From Leptobrachium leishanense (taxonomy: Eukaryota; Chordata; Amphibia; Anura; Megophryidae), in assembly GCA_009667805.1 (NCBI GenBank), contig CM019064.1, positions 111,016,328 to 111,080,327 on the forward strand: 64,000 nt of DNA, written 5' to 3'. Both the position numbers and the translations under genes were made by a program. Of the stretch, positions 24,108 through 36,000 are shown in pieces. Position 1 is the first letter of the stretch. Each line of letters opens with the position of its first letter. The notes under the pieces were generated by a model. The model did not search any database and was not told where the DNA came from. It saw only the letters and a program-made list of their open reading frames with translations.

Positions 24108-24620
24108 TAGGGATGAGCCAAACACTCCCCGAGTTCGGTTCGAGCCCGAACCCGAGCTTCCCATTTGTTCGGGACCGAACCCGAACCTGAACCCCCATGC
24201 AAGTCAATGGGGCTGAAAATTTGGTTTTTTAGAGTGCCCTCCAAGAGGGCATATATGCTACATATTTGCCATAAAAGGTGTATGGGGTCCGGGTAGTGCC
24301 CTGGGGGACAGGAAACAAGGACAAAAAGTTTTAAAAAAAACGTTTTTAAACGGACAGTGAGTTTACCATGAAATAAGCTTTAAAAATAAAAACAAAAAAA
24401 TCCTTCAAATATCGTGCCTAGGACGTCCCCATAACCTGCCCGTGAAGTGGTGGATTTTTAGGATGTATAGAAACACTTAAAAACAAAAAAATGACGTTTC
24501 ATATGACGGTAAATGCTTTTCCTTTAATCTATACATAAACAACTGCTTGGGGCGGCAGCCTGTATGAAAAGACATTTTAGGACACGCAGAAAAAGTTTAG
24601 TGTTTTTTTTGTCTAAATTA
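24108..24620. repeat. Left (3') terminal and subterminal region of hAT copy B
   Basis: It has short palindromic words built on 'gttcggttcg' and 'cgaacccgaac', then 'agagtgccctccaagagggc'. The last block is shared, in reverse, with copy A at about 42360-42400. It is probably the transposase-binding end. Confidence 0.65.
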
Positions 24621-25291
24621 TTGTGAAACTTATGCAGGCTTTGGATGAAAGTAACAATAGGTGCTTTAAAATTGGGCTTTTAGCGTCGGCAACAGTGCCG
24701 TCACACCGTAACCCCTCTGAGGATATGAATCTGATACAGGCGTCAATGGCAGTGCACCCAGATATTGTGCCTTTAGTGCCAGGCATGCAAGTACTATCAT
24801 ACAGTAACCCCTCTGTGGTATTGTGGAAGAGTGCAAGGGTGGACCATGCGGTCCTATATTAAAAAGATATGAATCTGGGAATGGGCGTCAATGCACCCAG
24901 ATATTCTGCCTTTGGTGCAAGACTGCCAGGCCAGCAAGTATCATCATACAGTAACCCCTCTGTGGTATGGTGGAAGAGTGCAGGGGTGGACCATGTGGTC
25001 CTATATTGAAATGTTTTTGATCTGGTGGTAATGGGCGTCAGTGCACCCAGATATTGTGCCTTTGGTGCAAGACTGCCAGGCCAGCAAGTATCATCATACA
25101 GTAACCTCTCTGTGTTATTGTGGAAGAGTGCAGGGGTGAACCTTGCGGTCCTATATTAAAAAGATATGCATCTGGTCAAGGCGTTAGTGCACCCAGATAT
25201 TGTGCCTTTGGTGCCAGGCCAGCAAGTATCATCAGACAGTAACCCCTCTGTGGTATTGTGGAAGAATGCAGGGGAGGACCATATGGTCCTA
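24620..25291. repeat. Tandem repeats of about 139 bp, left block of copy B
   Basis: The units contain 'cagtaacccctctgtggta', 'ttgtggaagagtgca', 'ggtcctatatt' and 'gcacccagatattgtgcctt'. They are the complement of the units at 41028-41880 in copy A. The array continues at 28876-29740 beyond the Tc1 and PIF-like insertions. Confidence 0.85.
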
Positions 25292-25509
25292 CAGTTGTGT
25301 TCAAAATTATTCAACCCCCACTGAAATTGAGTGTTTTGGCCAGTTTGACATTGATTTTGATCATTCAGTCATCTTGCTTACAATTAAATCAAAGAGGCAC
25401 GTGTAGGTCAGACAAATATAACATAACATTTATAATGAAATAACCACAAATGTCTTTTCTGTGCTCACATCACTATCAGTTTTATTCAACCCCCAAGTGA
25501 CATTCAATC

Positions 25510-26556
<1,047 letters not shown>

Positions 26557-26820
26557 CTAGAAGGAGCTGAGTATCACAGTCATTTTAAAGCTGCCTAATT
26601 GGTGCTTATTATGCTTTATTGCTGCTCCGTGACATCCACAGGTGTTTTCAATACCAGATTGAAAACACTTGAATGAACCTCTGTTCTTCAGAGTGGTAGT
26701 CTTTAAGGGGTTGAATAATTGTGTCAATGAAGAATTCACAAAAGAAACATTTACTACTGTATTACAAAACCAATTGATGTCATTTTAGTTGCATATGGTT
26801 CTTTAAAAAGTCCTTGTAGG

Positions 26821-28771
26821 GGGGGCGTGGCCGGCTACCAACGGAGGCAGACGTGTCCTAGTGGAGCTCCGCACGTCTGCCGCTTATGGGGACCTCCAGC
26901 TGCCTATTGCCGAGACATTTTTCTTACCCTGAGGTCCCGCCATAGCTGGTCATCGGAACTGTGCAGTCCGGAGCCGTTTATTCCCCCCTCCGGACCAGAG
27001 GAGAGAGGTTTAGGGTCCCTGTTCCCTGCTGGGCACGTGTTGTCGTCGGCCATCTTGGGGCCTAGGCTCCAGCTCGCGTGCAGCCTGAGAAACTCCCAGC
27101 CTATATCCTGGGTACGCACCTGCGGCGGGTTGGGGGCCCCCGTCCTCCAGTTGCTGAAGCTGTCCCCATAGTGGAGACTACAGGGGTGAGTGCGGACCGG
27201 CGGCGGCTGGCTCGCCATTCCCCCACCAGAAACATGGAAGATGTGCTGGAACGGCTCGAGGCCTGTCTGGAGTCGATGCCCAGGGAAGATGATGAGCGCC
27301 CGCTCACACGCGGCGAATGGCGCCGGCTGATGGCGGTAATGTGGACTGGTCGGCGGCTGGAAGCTTCGGATAGAGCTGAGCGGGAGGAGGGACCCTCTGC
27401 CGACCATATAGATGACATCCCTGTGGTGGAGGAGCCGTGCGACGGTGGGGTGCAGCAGATCAACGAGACGGGCAAGATGATAGACGACACTGTGCGGGAG
27501 ACCGAAGCGGATGACTTGCGGCGGCTGGAGGAGCCTGATGGAGTGGCAGAGTATTCTGCGCGGTGCGCTGATATCCCCGCTGTGCTGGAGCTGAAACGGA
27601 TCCCCGGGGGGCTGTCGGCCATCGAGCTGCGGAGCCTGCTTGGGCCTAGCGATGCTGCTCTTGCATTCTCTGGGGGGAGACAAGATGGGCCCAGTGGAGT
27701 GTTGCTGGAATTGAGGTGGCTGTACATCGACGCCAGGCCTGGTGGGGCTTTGGGCCCTCTAGATTACGATGGACATGGAATCTGGCCGCTGCTGTTCCGT
27801 GACACTGGCTGAGGCCTTTCTGCTGGACTTTGGATGGATCGGCTTCCCCGCCGAGTTTTGGATGCCAGGCCAGTCATACCTGTTGTAATGGTTATTTTCT
27901 TATGCTGAGACACCTCCCCCCCCCCCCCCTGTATTTTTTTTTTTTTTTTTTCCTGTGCCGAGGACTCTGTGGCTAGACACCGGCTGAAGACCTCAGTTTG
28001 TCTCGATGTGCTCACCCTCACCGCTGCCGTAACACTCCCCCCATCCTGATTTTGATGTATATCCTTGTTATTATATTTTATTACTTTACGACACATTTTA
28101 TGAACTGTTTTCCGGGACTCCTCTGACCTGTTTCTGCTAGCTGTAATAATCCCTGTCGGAACGCAGTGTTTTTTTTTTTTTTTTTTAATTTGGCTATTCC
28201 GGGACATCTCGGGGACGCAACCGTGGCCTGGTGCCCGGCTTGCTCCTGAGTGCCCGGGCCAGGTGCCGTTATTCCCCCTTGGCCTCCCTGCGGCCTTATG
28301 GACCGTCTGGGTAGTCACCAAGGCAGGCACATTTTTGGCCTTTGCCATCTTCTTATTCCCTCCCCCCCCCCTCTTGCTCTTACAGCTTGATGTCCTTTTT
28401 TTTTTTTTTTTGATGTTTCTCTGTTATCTACCTGATGACTTTCTCTGGCTGTTCATAGCCATTAGTTCCCTATAACCTGTTTTTTGGATGAGACCCCCCC
28501 TAATAGGGGATGATGTTGTTGGGTGCATTCCTTGTAGATGACGTTGAAATCTTAATGTGTTTTTCGAAGATGACTTTAAACTTTAGTGTGTTTCTTGCAG
28601 GAGACCTTACATTTCAGTGTGTTTTCCGAGAATGATCTTAAATTACTTTTTTGTTTTTCTTCTATAATTTAACAGATGACTTATTTTGGCCCTGCGAGGT
28701 CTTTTTCATTTTATGTTGACTTTCTATGTCGATGCAAACTTTCAAAAATAAAGAATTAAAAAAAAAAAAAA
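26821..28771 (+). mobile_element. Poly(A) retroposon, 1.95 kb, L1-derived non-autonomous candidate
   Basis: It is inserted in the Tc1 element and flanked by a 15-16-bp duplication (aaaaagtccttgtagg at 26805-26820 and 28772-28787). It starts gggggcgtggccggctacca, a GC-rich 5' UTR-like beginning, and ends 'aaaaataaagaatt' plus a poly(A) tract. These are the marks of target-primed reverse transcription. No reverse transcriptase is encoded. The 5' start and polyadenylated 3' end suggest an internally deleted L1/Tx1-like element, but homology of the ends is not proven here. Confidence 0.85.
27078..27812 (+). CDS. Open frame of the retroposon, unknown (ORF1-like position)
   Basis: The 244-codon frame opens with the alternative codon GTG at 27078; the first ATG in frame is at 27234 (MEDVLERLEAC). 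The protein is acidic and Arg-rich, with short helical heptad-like stretches (LERLEACLESM, VLELKRIPGGLSAIELRSLL) and no recognisable RRM, zinc knuckle or enzymatic motif. Minus-strand open frames cover the same GC-rich DNA, so openness alone is weak evidence. It could be the N-terminal coiled-coil part of a LINE ORF1, or non-coding. Low certainty. Confidence 0.35.
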   Translation: MQPEKLPAYILGTHLRRVGGPRPPVAEAVPIVETTGVSADRRRLARHSPTRNMEDVLERLEACLESMPREDDERPLTRGEWRRLMAVMWTGRRLEASDRAEREEGPSADHIDDIPVVEEPCDGGVQQINETGKMIDDTVRETEADDLRRLEEPDGVAEYSARCADIPAVLELKRIPGGLSAIELRSLLGPSDAALAFSGGRQDGPSGVLLELRWLYIDARPGGALGPLDYDGHGIWPLLFRDTG

Positions 28772-28776
28772 AAAAA
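27901..28776. other. Non-coding 3' part of the retroposon
   Basis: It contains homopolymer runs (C at 27915-27928, T at 27936-27951, 28170-28186 and 28398-28411), then degenerate 'gatgact/tttaaa...agtgtgttt' repeats of about 50 bp (28510-28650), and ends with AATAAAG and poly(A). It looks like a LINE 3' UTR. Confidence 0.5.
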
Positions 28777-28875
28777 GTCCTTGTAGGATTTCATTCTGAA
28801 TACAATTACAAATGTACACTAAATTCCCTAAAACCCTTTACAGCATTGGGGGTTGAATAATTTTGAACACAACTG

Positions 28876-29740
28876 TATATTGAAAAGTTTTTGATCTGGT
28901 AATGGGCGTCAGTGCACCCAGATATTCTGCCTTTAATGCCAGGCCATCAAGTATCATCATACAGTAAGGCTGGGGTCAGACGAACGCAGTGTTAACGTCC
29001 GTGTTGCCCGCACATAAGTACATCCGTGATAGCATACAATTGTGTTAAATGGAACCCCACACACGAAGTACGTCCGCACAGAAGTGCGGGGGCTGATGGA
29101 CGCTGCAAATGGTCGCAGGTTAGGCAAGAACGTAATACTGCTAGAACGGACGTGCAGAGTGCACCACGTCCACATAGCTTTGTGTGTGAGTGATGCAACA
29201 AGGTCAGACGGACTGCATTTATACGTCCAGCATTTTTGACGGACAGAATGATCTTTCATTGTAATTTATTTTCCCTGCTACATCAGTCAAAAAATACATC
29301 AGTGAAAAAAACCGACTGTGTGTGGCCACTACCTTGTCGTCAGTCAGTAAGTACGTCCGTACTGCACGGACGCACAGTCCGTAGAAAATGCGCTCATCTG
29401 ACCCTAGCCTAACCCCTCTGTGGTATTGTGGAAGAGTGCAGGGGTGGACCATGTGGTCCTATATTGAAAAGTGTTTTTTTTTTATCTGTTAATGGGCGTC
29501 AGTGCTCCCAGATATTGTGCCTTTAATGCCAGACCAGCAAGTATCATCATACTGTAACCCCTCTGTGGTATTGTGGAAGAATGCAGGGTTGGACCCTGCG
29601 GTTCAAAAAATTAACATGATAAAAATCTGGCAAAGGCGTCAGTGCAGCCAAATATTGTGCCTTTCATGGCAGCAAGTGCCTTCACACCGTGACCCTTTTG
29701 TGGTATTGTGGAAGAGTTCAGTGCTGGAGGTTTTGTGAAT
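28876..29740. repeat. Continuation of the tandem repeats of copy B, interrupted by a MITE
   Basis: The same units as 24620-25291 ('gcgtcagtgcacccagatat', 'cctctgtggtattgtggaag'). The PIF-like MITE at 28978-29409 splits one 'cagtaacccctctg' word. Confidence 0.8.
28978..29409. mobile_element. PIF/Harbinger-like MITE in the tandem repeats
   Basis: The ends are ggctggggtcagacgaacgc and the complement of atctgaccctagcc, with TAA on both sides (28975-28977, 29410-29412). The flanks join to 'acagtaacccctctg', which is intact in neighbouring units and gives an independent empty site. It is 432 bp and non-coding. Confidence 0.92.
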
Positions 29741-31179
29741 GCAGAAGAGGACATCCCCGATCTATTCCATTACTTCAGCATCAGGGGATTGATAGCTGCT
29801 GATCCTGGACTGATTCATTTTTATAAATGTCAGCTGGTCTACAGAGTCGGTGGACAGACGCACTCTTTTGTCTGTGACAAAACCTCCAGCGGCACTGAAC
29901 GTCCTTTCGGAAAGCACGCTAGATGAAGGGCAACCTAGTAGCTGCATAGCATATTGGCTAGGTTCTGGGCAGTGATCCAATCTCAACACCCAGGAAGCCA
30001 GTGGATCATCTGCTGGAAAGGTATCCAGGTCTGCCCTTGCCCCTAGGTAGTCCTGCACCATATGGTGAAGACGCTGGCAATGGGTGCCTACATTTGACGT
30101 CCCTGGGCGTCGAGGACTAAAAAAAATTAAAAATGCATCAGTCAAGCGGCCCTGGCCTTCACCGCTATTCCTCTGATCACCTGCAGCCTCAGAAGCACGT
30201 GTGTCAGCACTTGGTAATCTAACAGTGCCTGGAAAGGTGTTACACAAGTTTCGCTTTAGAGCGTCCTCAAGTTTTGTCATCCTGTGCTCCCTCTGTGCGG
30301 GCAGGATGAGCTCTGCAACTTTCCCCTTGTATCGTGGATCAAGAAGGGTTGCCAACCAGTAATGATCCCTCTCCTTGATAGCACGAATCCTGGGGTCCTT
30401 TAGCAGGCTTTGCATTATAAGGGAGCCCATGCAGCATAGGTTGGAGGTGGCATTAGCTGCCGAGTCTTCCTGGTCAATGAGGATGACCGTATCGTGCACT
30501 TCCTCCTCCCAGCCACGCACAAGCCCTTTTGTTTCTGGGCACACGAAACCCTGCCTTGAGGAATCCCCACCTTCAATGCCCCCACTACTTAAATAGTCCT
30601 CCTCCTCCTCATCCTCCTCCTGTCTGATCTGAGTAGGACCCGCTGGAATGCTGTCTGCGGAAAGACTGGGGCCTTGAGAGCTAGGGAAGGCCTCCTCTTC
30701 CTCCCGCTGCTCTGCCTCTAGAGCCACATCTATAATTCCCCGCAGAGTGTGCTCCAGCAGGAACACTAAAGGAATTGTGTCACTGATGCATGCACTGTCC
30801 CTGCTCACCATCCTCGTTGCCTCCTCAAATGGTGACAGTACAGTGCATGCAGCCTTGATCATCAGCCACTGCGGGGGGGAAAAAAACCAAGTTGACCTGA
30901 ACCTGTCCTTGTGCCATACTCACACAGGTAGTCGTTGATGGCCCTCTGCTGCTTGTGCAGACGCTGCAGCATTGCTAATGTTGAATTCCACCTGGTGGGC
31001 ATGTCACAGATCAGACGGTTTGTGGGAAGGTGGAATTCTTTGAATTTCTGCCAGGCGAACGCTTGCTGGGAATGAACGTCTGAAGTGGCTGCAGACTTTT
31101 CTGGCAGCCCTGGGTACTTTGTTAGGAAACGCTGTACCACCAGATTTAGGACGTGTGCTAGGCATGGTACATGCGTCAA

Positions 31180-31486
31180 TTTAATAAACAAAAAAAGTTG
31201 ATCTGCACACTTAAAAACGCAGAGGTGCACTCCTAACACAAGGCTTCCCAAAAAGCCTCCAAGAATATGAAACAACAAAAAGATAAGGATGTACTCAAAT
31301 AAACTCAATTTATTAATACAAAACCATAATAAAATATGACATATATAGTAATAGTAAACTTGACAAAAAACATAAACACAACTAGGTATTAAACTCAAAA
31401 TACTTCAATGTAATAAATAAAGCAACAATTACCCGGCACTATAGAAAACAGCAAGTATAGAGAGCGGAGCCAGGGATCCCGAAAGG
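31180..31486. other. Foreign A/T-rich segment replacing part of the hAT gene
   Basis: Copy A has about 230 bp of transposase sequence here (from GEVAVKPTPDRG to LHLGRLTHVPC). In B this is replaced by unrelated DNA containing 'acgcagaggtgcactcctaa' and 'caatttattaatacaaaacc'. It may be a truncated retroelement end or gene-conversion product; no terminal repeats are visible. Confidence 0.45.
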
Positions 31487-31522
31487 TTGGATTTAACTGC
31501 CACTTCGCCAGAGACAGAGAAG

Positions 31523-32040
31523 TAGGCTTGTGCACCGATTTTTTTTTCGGTTCGATTTTTCAGATTTTTAAACTTTTCGATTCGGGCAGTTTTTCGGGTA
31601 CATTTTTTTTTTAGGAATTTCGACCATTTTTCGTATTTTCGTGTCACTGTGCTCGGTTTTTGTATCGACTTTTCGTAATTTCGGAAATTTTCGTTTTTCG
31701 GAATTGCTTATTTTTCGGGATATCGACCGTTTTTAGTATTTTTCGTGTCATTTTGCCCGTTTTTTGTATCGACTTTTCGTTTTTTCGAAAATTTTTCGTT
31801 TTTACAAAATTTTCGTTTTTCGGAAAATTTTCGTTTTTCAGAAAATTTTCGTTTTTCGGAACATCTGTTCTCCTCGTTTGACACATTTCAAGCCCATTCG
31901 AAAAATCCGAAAATATTTCGTTTCGGCTCGGAAAACATTTCGGATCTGAACTTTTCGGATCTAAAATTTTTCGGAAATTCGGCCGCATCCGAAAACACGA
32001 ATCGGGAAATTTTGTGAAAATTCCGAAACGCACATCCCTA
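31523..32040. mobile_element. hAT-like MITE, 518 bp, exact 8-bp duplication
   Basis: It starts taggcttgtgcaccgatttt and ends 'cgaaacgcacatcccta', flanked by cagagaag on both sides (31515-31522, 32041-32048). The interior is a run of 'ttttcgttttTCGGAAAA'-type words and has no coding capacity. It is closely related to 9961-11091. It interrupts the transposase of copy B. Confidence 0.92.
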
Positions 32041-32309
32041 CAGAGAAGGAGGAGGAGGAGGAGGAGGAAGAGGTGGTGGTGGTGGAGCAGACAGACCTCA
32101 TACAAGCAGCTTTCTGGAGGCGTGGTGGATGAACAAGCTCCAGCACAGAGTCCCGTCTTGGATCCCTCCCAGCTGCAATCAGAGTTACCCAGTGTGCCGT
32201 GAAGGAAATGTAACGACCCTGTCAGGGGCTGACTGGCATCTTTTGGCCCAGGTGGCAAGTATGACACAGAGGCCCATAGTGCAGCAACTCAGGCCCTTCG
32301 TTTATGAGC

Positions 32310-32510
32310 GTTATCACAGAGCTCCGCAGCAATATAACTTACTCTCATACACAGCGCACATTACAGTGAGTTGTATTGCTGTAGAGCTCTGTGATACGCT
32401 CATACACACCGCACATTACCATATCAGAGCTCCACAGCAATAAAACTCACAGTAATGTGCCGTGTGGATGAGCGTATCACAGAGCTCCACAGCAATAAAA
32501 CTCACTCCTA
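32310..32510. repeat. Short tandem/inverted repeats, left part of element C
   Basis: Several copies of 'cacagagctccacagcaata' and 'acacaccgcacattac' in direct and inverted order, about 60 bp apart. Confidence 0.7.
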
Positions 32511-32514
32511 CACA

Positions 32515-33075
32515 CCCCACATGGGTATATTGCCCCCACCTCACACATGGATATAGTGGCCCCCACCTCACACATGGATATAGTGGCCCCCACCAGCTCA
32601 AACATGGATATATATATTGCCCCAGCAGCTCACACATTAGATCTATTGCCCCCAGCAGCTCACACATGGAAATATATTGCCCCCAGCAGCTCAAACATGG
32701 AAATATTGCCCCCAGCTCACATGGATATAGTGGCCCCCACCAGCTCAAACATGGATATATATATTGCCCCAGCAGCTCAAACATGGAAATATATATTGCC
32801 CCAGCAGCTCACACATGAGATCTATTGCCCCCAGCAGCTCACACATGGAAATATATTGCCCCCAGCAGCTCAAACATGGAAATATATTGCCCCCAGCAGC
32901 TCAAGCATGGATATATATTGCCCCCAACAGCTCAAACATGGAAATTTATTGCCCCAACAGCTCAAACATGGAAATATTGCCCCCAGCTCACACATGGAAA
33001 TATTGCCCCAGCTCACATGATGTATTGCTTCAGCTCACACATGGATATATTGGCCCCAGCTCACATGGATATATA
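32515..33075. repeat. Minisatellite 1 of element C, about 30-33-bp unit
   Basis: The unit is of the type 'agctcacacatggatatata' plus 'ttgccccc', with variants. It gives long but meaningless open frames on both strands. The unit is related to the 26-bp unit of element D at 42665-43400. Confidence 0.9.
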
Positions 33076-36000
33076 TTGCCACAGCACCCCCCCAGCCCCA
33101 GCATTCCAAATTAATTCACCCCAGTTCCAGCATTCCAAATTAATTCACCACCTCAGCCTCAGCATTCCAAATTAATTCACCCCCAGCATTCCAAATTAAT
33201 TCACCCCCCAGCCTCAGCATTCCAAATTAATTCACCCCCTCCCAGCCCCAGCATTCCAAATTAATTCACCCCCCTCCCAGCCCCAGCATTCCAAATTAAT
33301 TCACCCCCCTCCCAGCCCCAGCATTCCAAATTAATTCACCCCCTCCCAGCCCCAGCATTCCAAATTAATTCACCCCCCTCCCAGCCCCAGCATTCCAAAT
33401 TAATTCACCCCCCTCCCAGCCCCAGCATTCCAAATTAATTCACCCCCTCCCAGCCCCAGCATTCCAAATTAAGTCACCCCCTCCCAGCCCCAGCATTCCA
33501 AATTAAGTCACCCCCTCCCAGCCCCAGCATTCCAAATTAAGTCACCCCCTCCCAGCCCCAGCATTCCAAATTAATTCACCCCCTCCCAGCCCCAGCATTC
33601 CAAATTAATTCACCCCAGCATTCCAAATTAATTCACCCCCTCCCAGCCCCAGCATTCCAAATTAGTTCACCCCCCAGCCCCAGCATTCCAAATTAATTCC
33701 CCCCAGCATTCCAAATTACTTCACCCCCCCGCCCCAGCATTCCAAATTAATTCCCCCAGCATTCCAAATTAATTCACCCCCCTCCCAGCCCCAGCATTCC
33801 AAATTAATTCACCCCCCCGCCCCAGCATTCCAAATTAATTCACCCCCCCCAGCCCCAGCATTCCAAATTAATTCACCCCAGCATTCCAAATTCACCCCCC
33901 AGCATTCCAAATTACTTCACCCCCCCGCCCCAGCATTCCAAATTAATTCACCCCCAGCATTCCAAATTAATTCACCCCCCAGCATTCCAAATTAATTCAC
34001 CCCCCAGCATTCCAAATTAATTGACCCCCAGCTGTCACGGTGGCAGTACCACCAGGCACGCACCACCCTATCCTTGCCCTCCGATCCTTGGAAGTGGTCG
34101 GTCTGTATATATATCCCTAAGAATATAACTCGCAGCAAGGTGAGGACCAGGTTCCTGAGAGAAGCCCCTATGGGCAGAGATGCACTGTAAACGGCAAGGA
34201 CAGATGAAAGCAACACAGGGTTAACAAAAGACCTCTGTACGGCAATACCAAAGATTCCCTGCACTGAAAGGCCGGTCTTTAGGATAGCCGGATCTAATCT
34301 AAAGGAAAGTATTACCTTGAAGCCGTACAGAGTCTTTTGTTGTATACAGATGACAGGGTTTCCTGGAAATGGTACAGACAAGGAATATACTATATAGAGT
34401 AGTCATATAGAGGAAAGCCAAAGGTCATAACCAGAGAGAGTACGTCATACAGAATATAGGAATAGGAACCAGAAGGGAAGTCAGCCAAGCCAAAAATCGG
34501 TAACCGGGGAATCAGAATGGAACATAAACAGCAAACCAAAATACAGAAAATGACAGAACTAAATACACAGAAGGAACTGACATAAACTGGAACAGAAATA
34601 ACAGAGGCAAAAACTGAACAAACGGAGGATATCAGGAACACAGCAAGGAGCTCTCAGGATACAGGATGCAAGGAGACCAGGCAAAGTAAAATGACCCAGC
34701 AATGTACTATAGGTACATTGCTCTAATATAGGCAGGGGAATCAAGGCAAGGGTCAACAGGTGAGCAGCACACAGAACACCAATTAACCCCTGGGAGGCCA
34801 CCCAGGAATTGGCAGCAACAGAAACACAATGGAAAAAACACAATATACAAATACAGAGGGCAGGAAGACAGGGTTGGAACGTGGGAACGTGACACCCAGC
34901 ATTCCAAATTCACCCCCCAGCATTCCAAATTACTTCACCCCCCCGCCCCAGCATTCCAAATTAATTCACCCCCAGCATTCCAAATTAATTCACCCCCCAG
35001 CATTCCAAATTAATTCACCCCCTCCCAGCCCCAGCATTCCAAATTAATTCACCCCCCAGCCCCAGCATTCCAAATTAATTCACCCCAGCATTCCAAATTA
35101 ATTCACCCCCAGCATTCCAAATTAATTCACCCCCTCCCAGCCACAGCATTCCAAATTAATTCACCCCCCAGCCCCAGCATTCCAAATTAATTCACCCCAG
35201 CATTCCAAATTAATTCACCCCCAGCATTCCAAATTAATTCACCCCCTCCCAGCCACAGCATTCCAAATTAATTCACCCCCAGCATTCCAAATTAATTCAC
35301 CCCCTCCCAGCCCCAGCATTCCAAATTAATTCACCCACTCCCAGCCCCAGCATTCCAAATTAATTCACCCCCAACATTCCAAATTAATTTACCCCACCAG
35401 CCCCAGCATTCCAAATTAATTCGCCCCCAACATTCCAAATTATTCACCCCCCTCCCAGCCCCAGCATTCCAAATTAATTCATCCCCTCCCAGCCCCAGCA
35501 TTCCAAATTAATTCACCCCCCTCCCAGCCCCAGCATTCCAAATTAATTCACCCACTCCCAGCCCCAGCATTCCAAATTAATTCACCCCCCTCCCAGCCCC
35601 AGCATTCCAAATTAATTCACCCCCTCTCAACCCCAGCATTCCAAATTAGTTCACCCCCCAGCCCCAGCATTCCAAATTAATTCACCCCAGCATTCCAAAT
35701 TACTTCACCCCCCCACCCCAGCATTCCAAATTAATTCACCCCCAGCATTCCAAATTAATTCCCCCCCAGCATTCCAAATTAATTCACACCCCCAGCCTCA
35801 GCATTCCAAATTAATTCACCCCCTCCCAGCCCCAGCATTCCAAATTAATTCACCCCCTCCCAGCCCCAGCATTCCAAATTAATTCACCCCAGCATTCCAA
35901 ATTAATTCACCCCAGCATTCCAAATTCACCCCCCCCAGCATTCCAAATTACTTCACCCCCCCCGCTCCAGCATTCCAAATTAATTCACCCCCAGCATTCC

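Noticed and set aside
26904..27683. 259-codon minus-strand open frame in the retroposon
   Set aside because: Shadow of the GC-rich plus-strand frame, antisense to the element's poly(A) polarity, no domain.
30871..30935. Short spliceosomal intron in the hAT gene (gtgagtatgg ... cag)
   Set aside because: Joining any possible donor to the CAG acceptor does not restore the downstream frame; a one-base homopolymer slip explains the break better.
32462..33175. Overlapping open frames of 104-157 codons in element C
   Set aside because: They arise from the 30-33-bp minisatellite and have no start context or domain.
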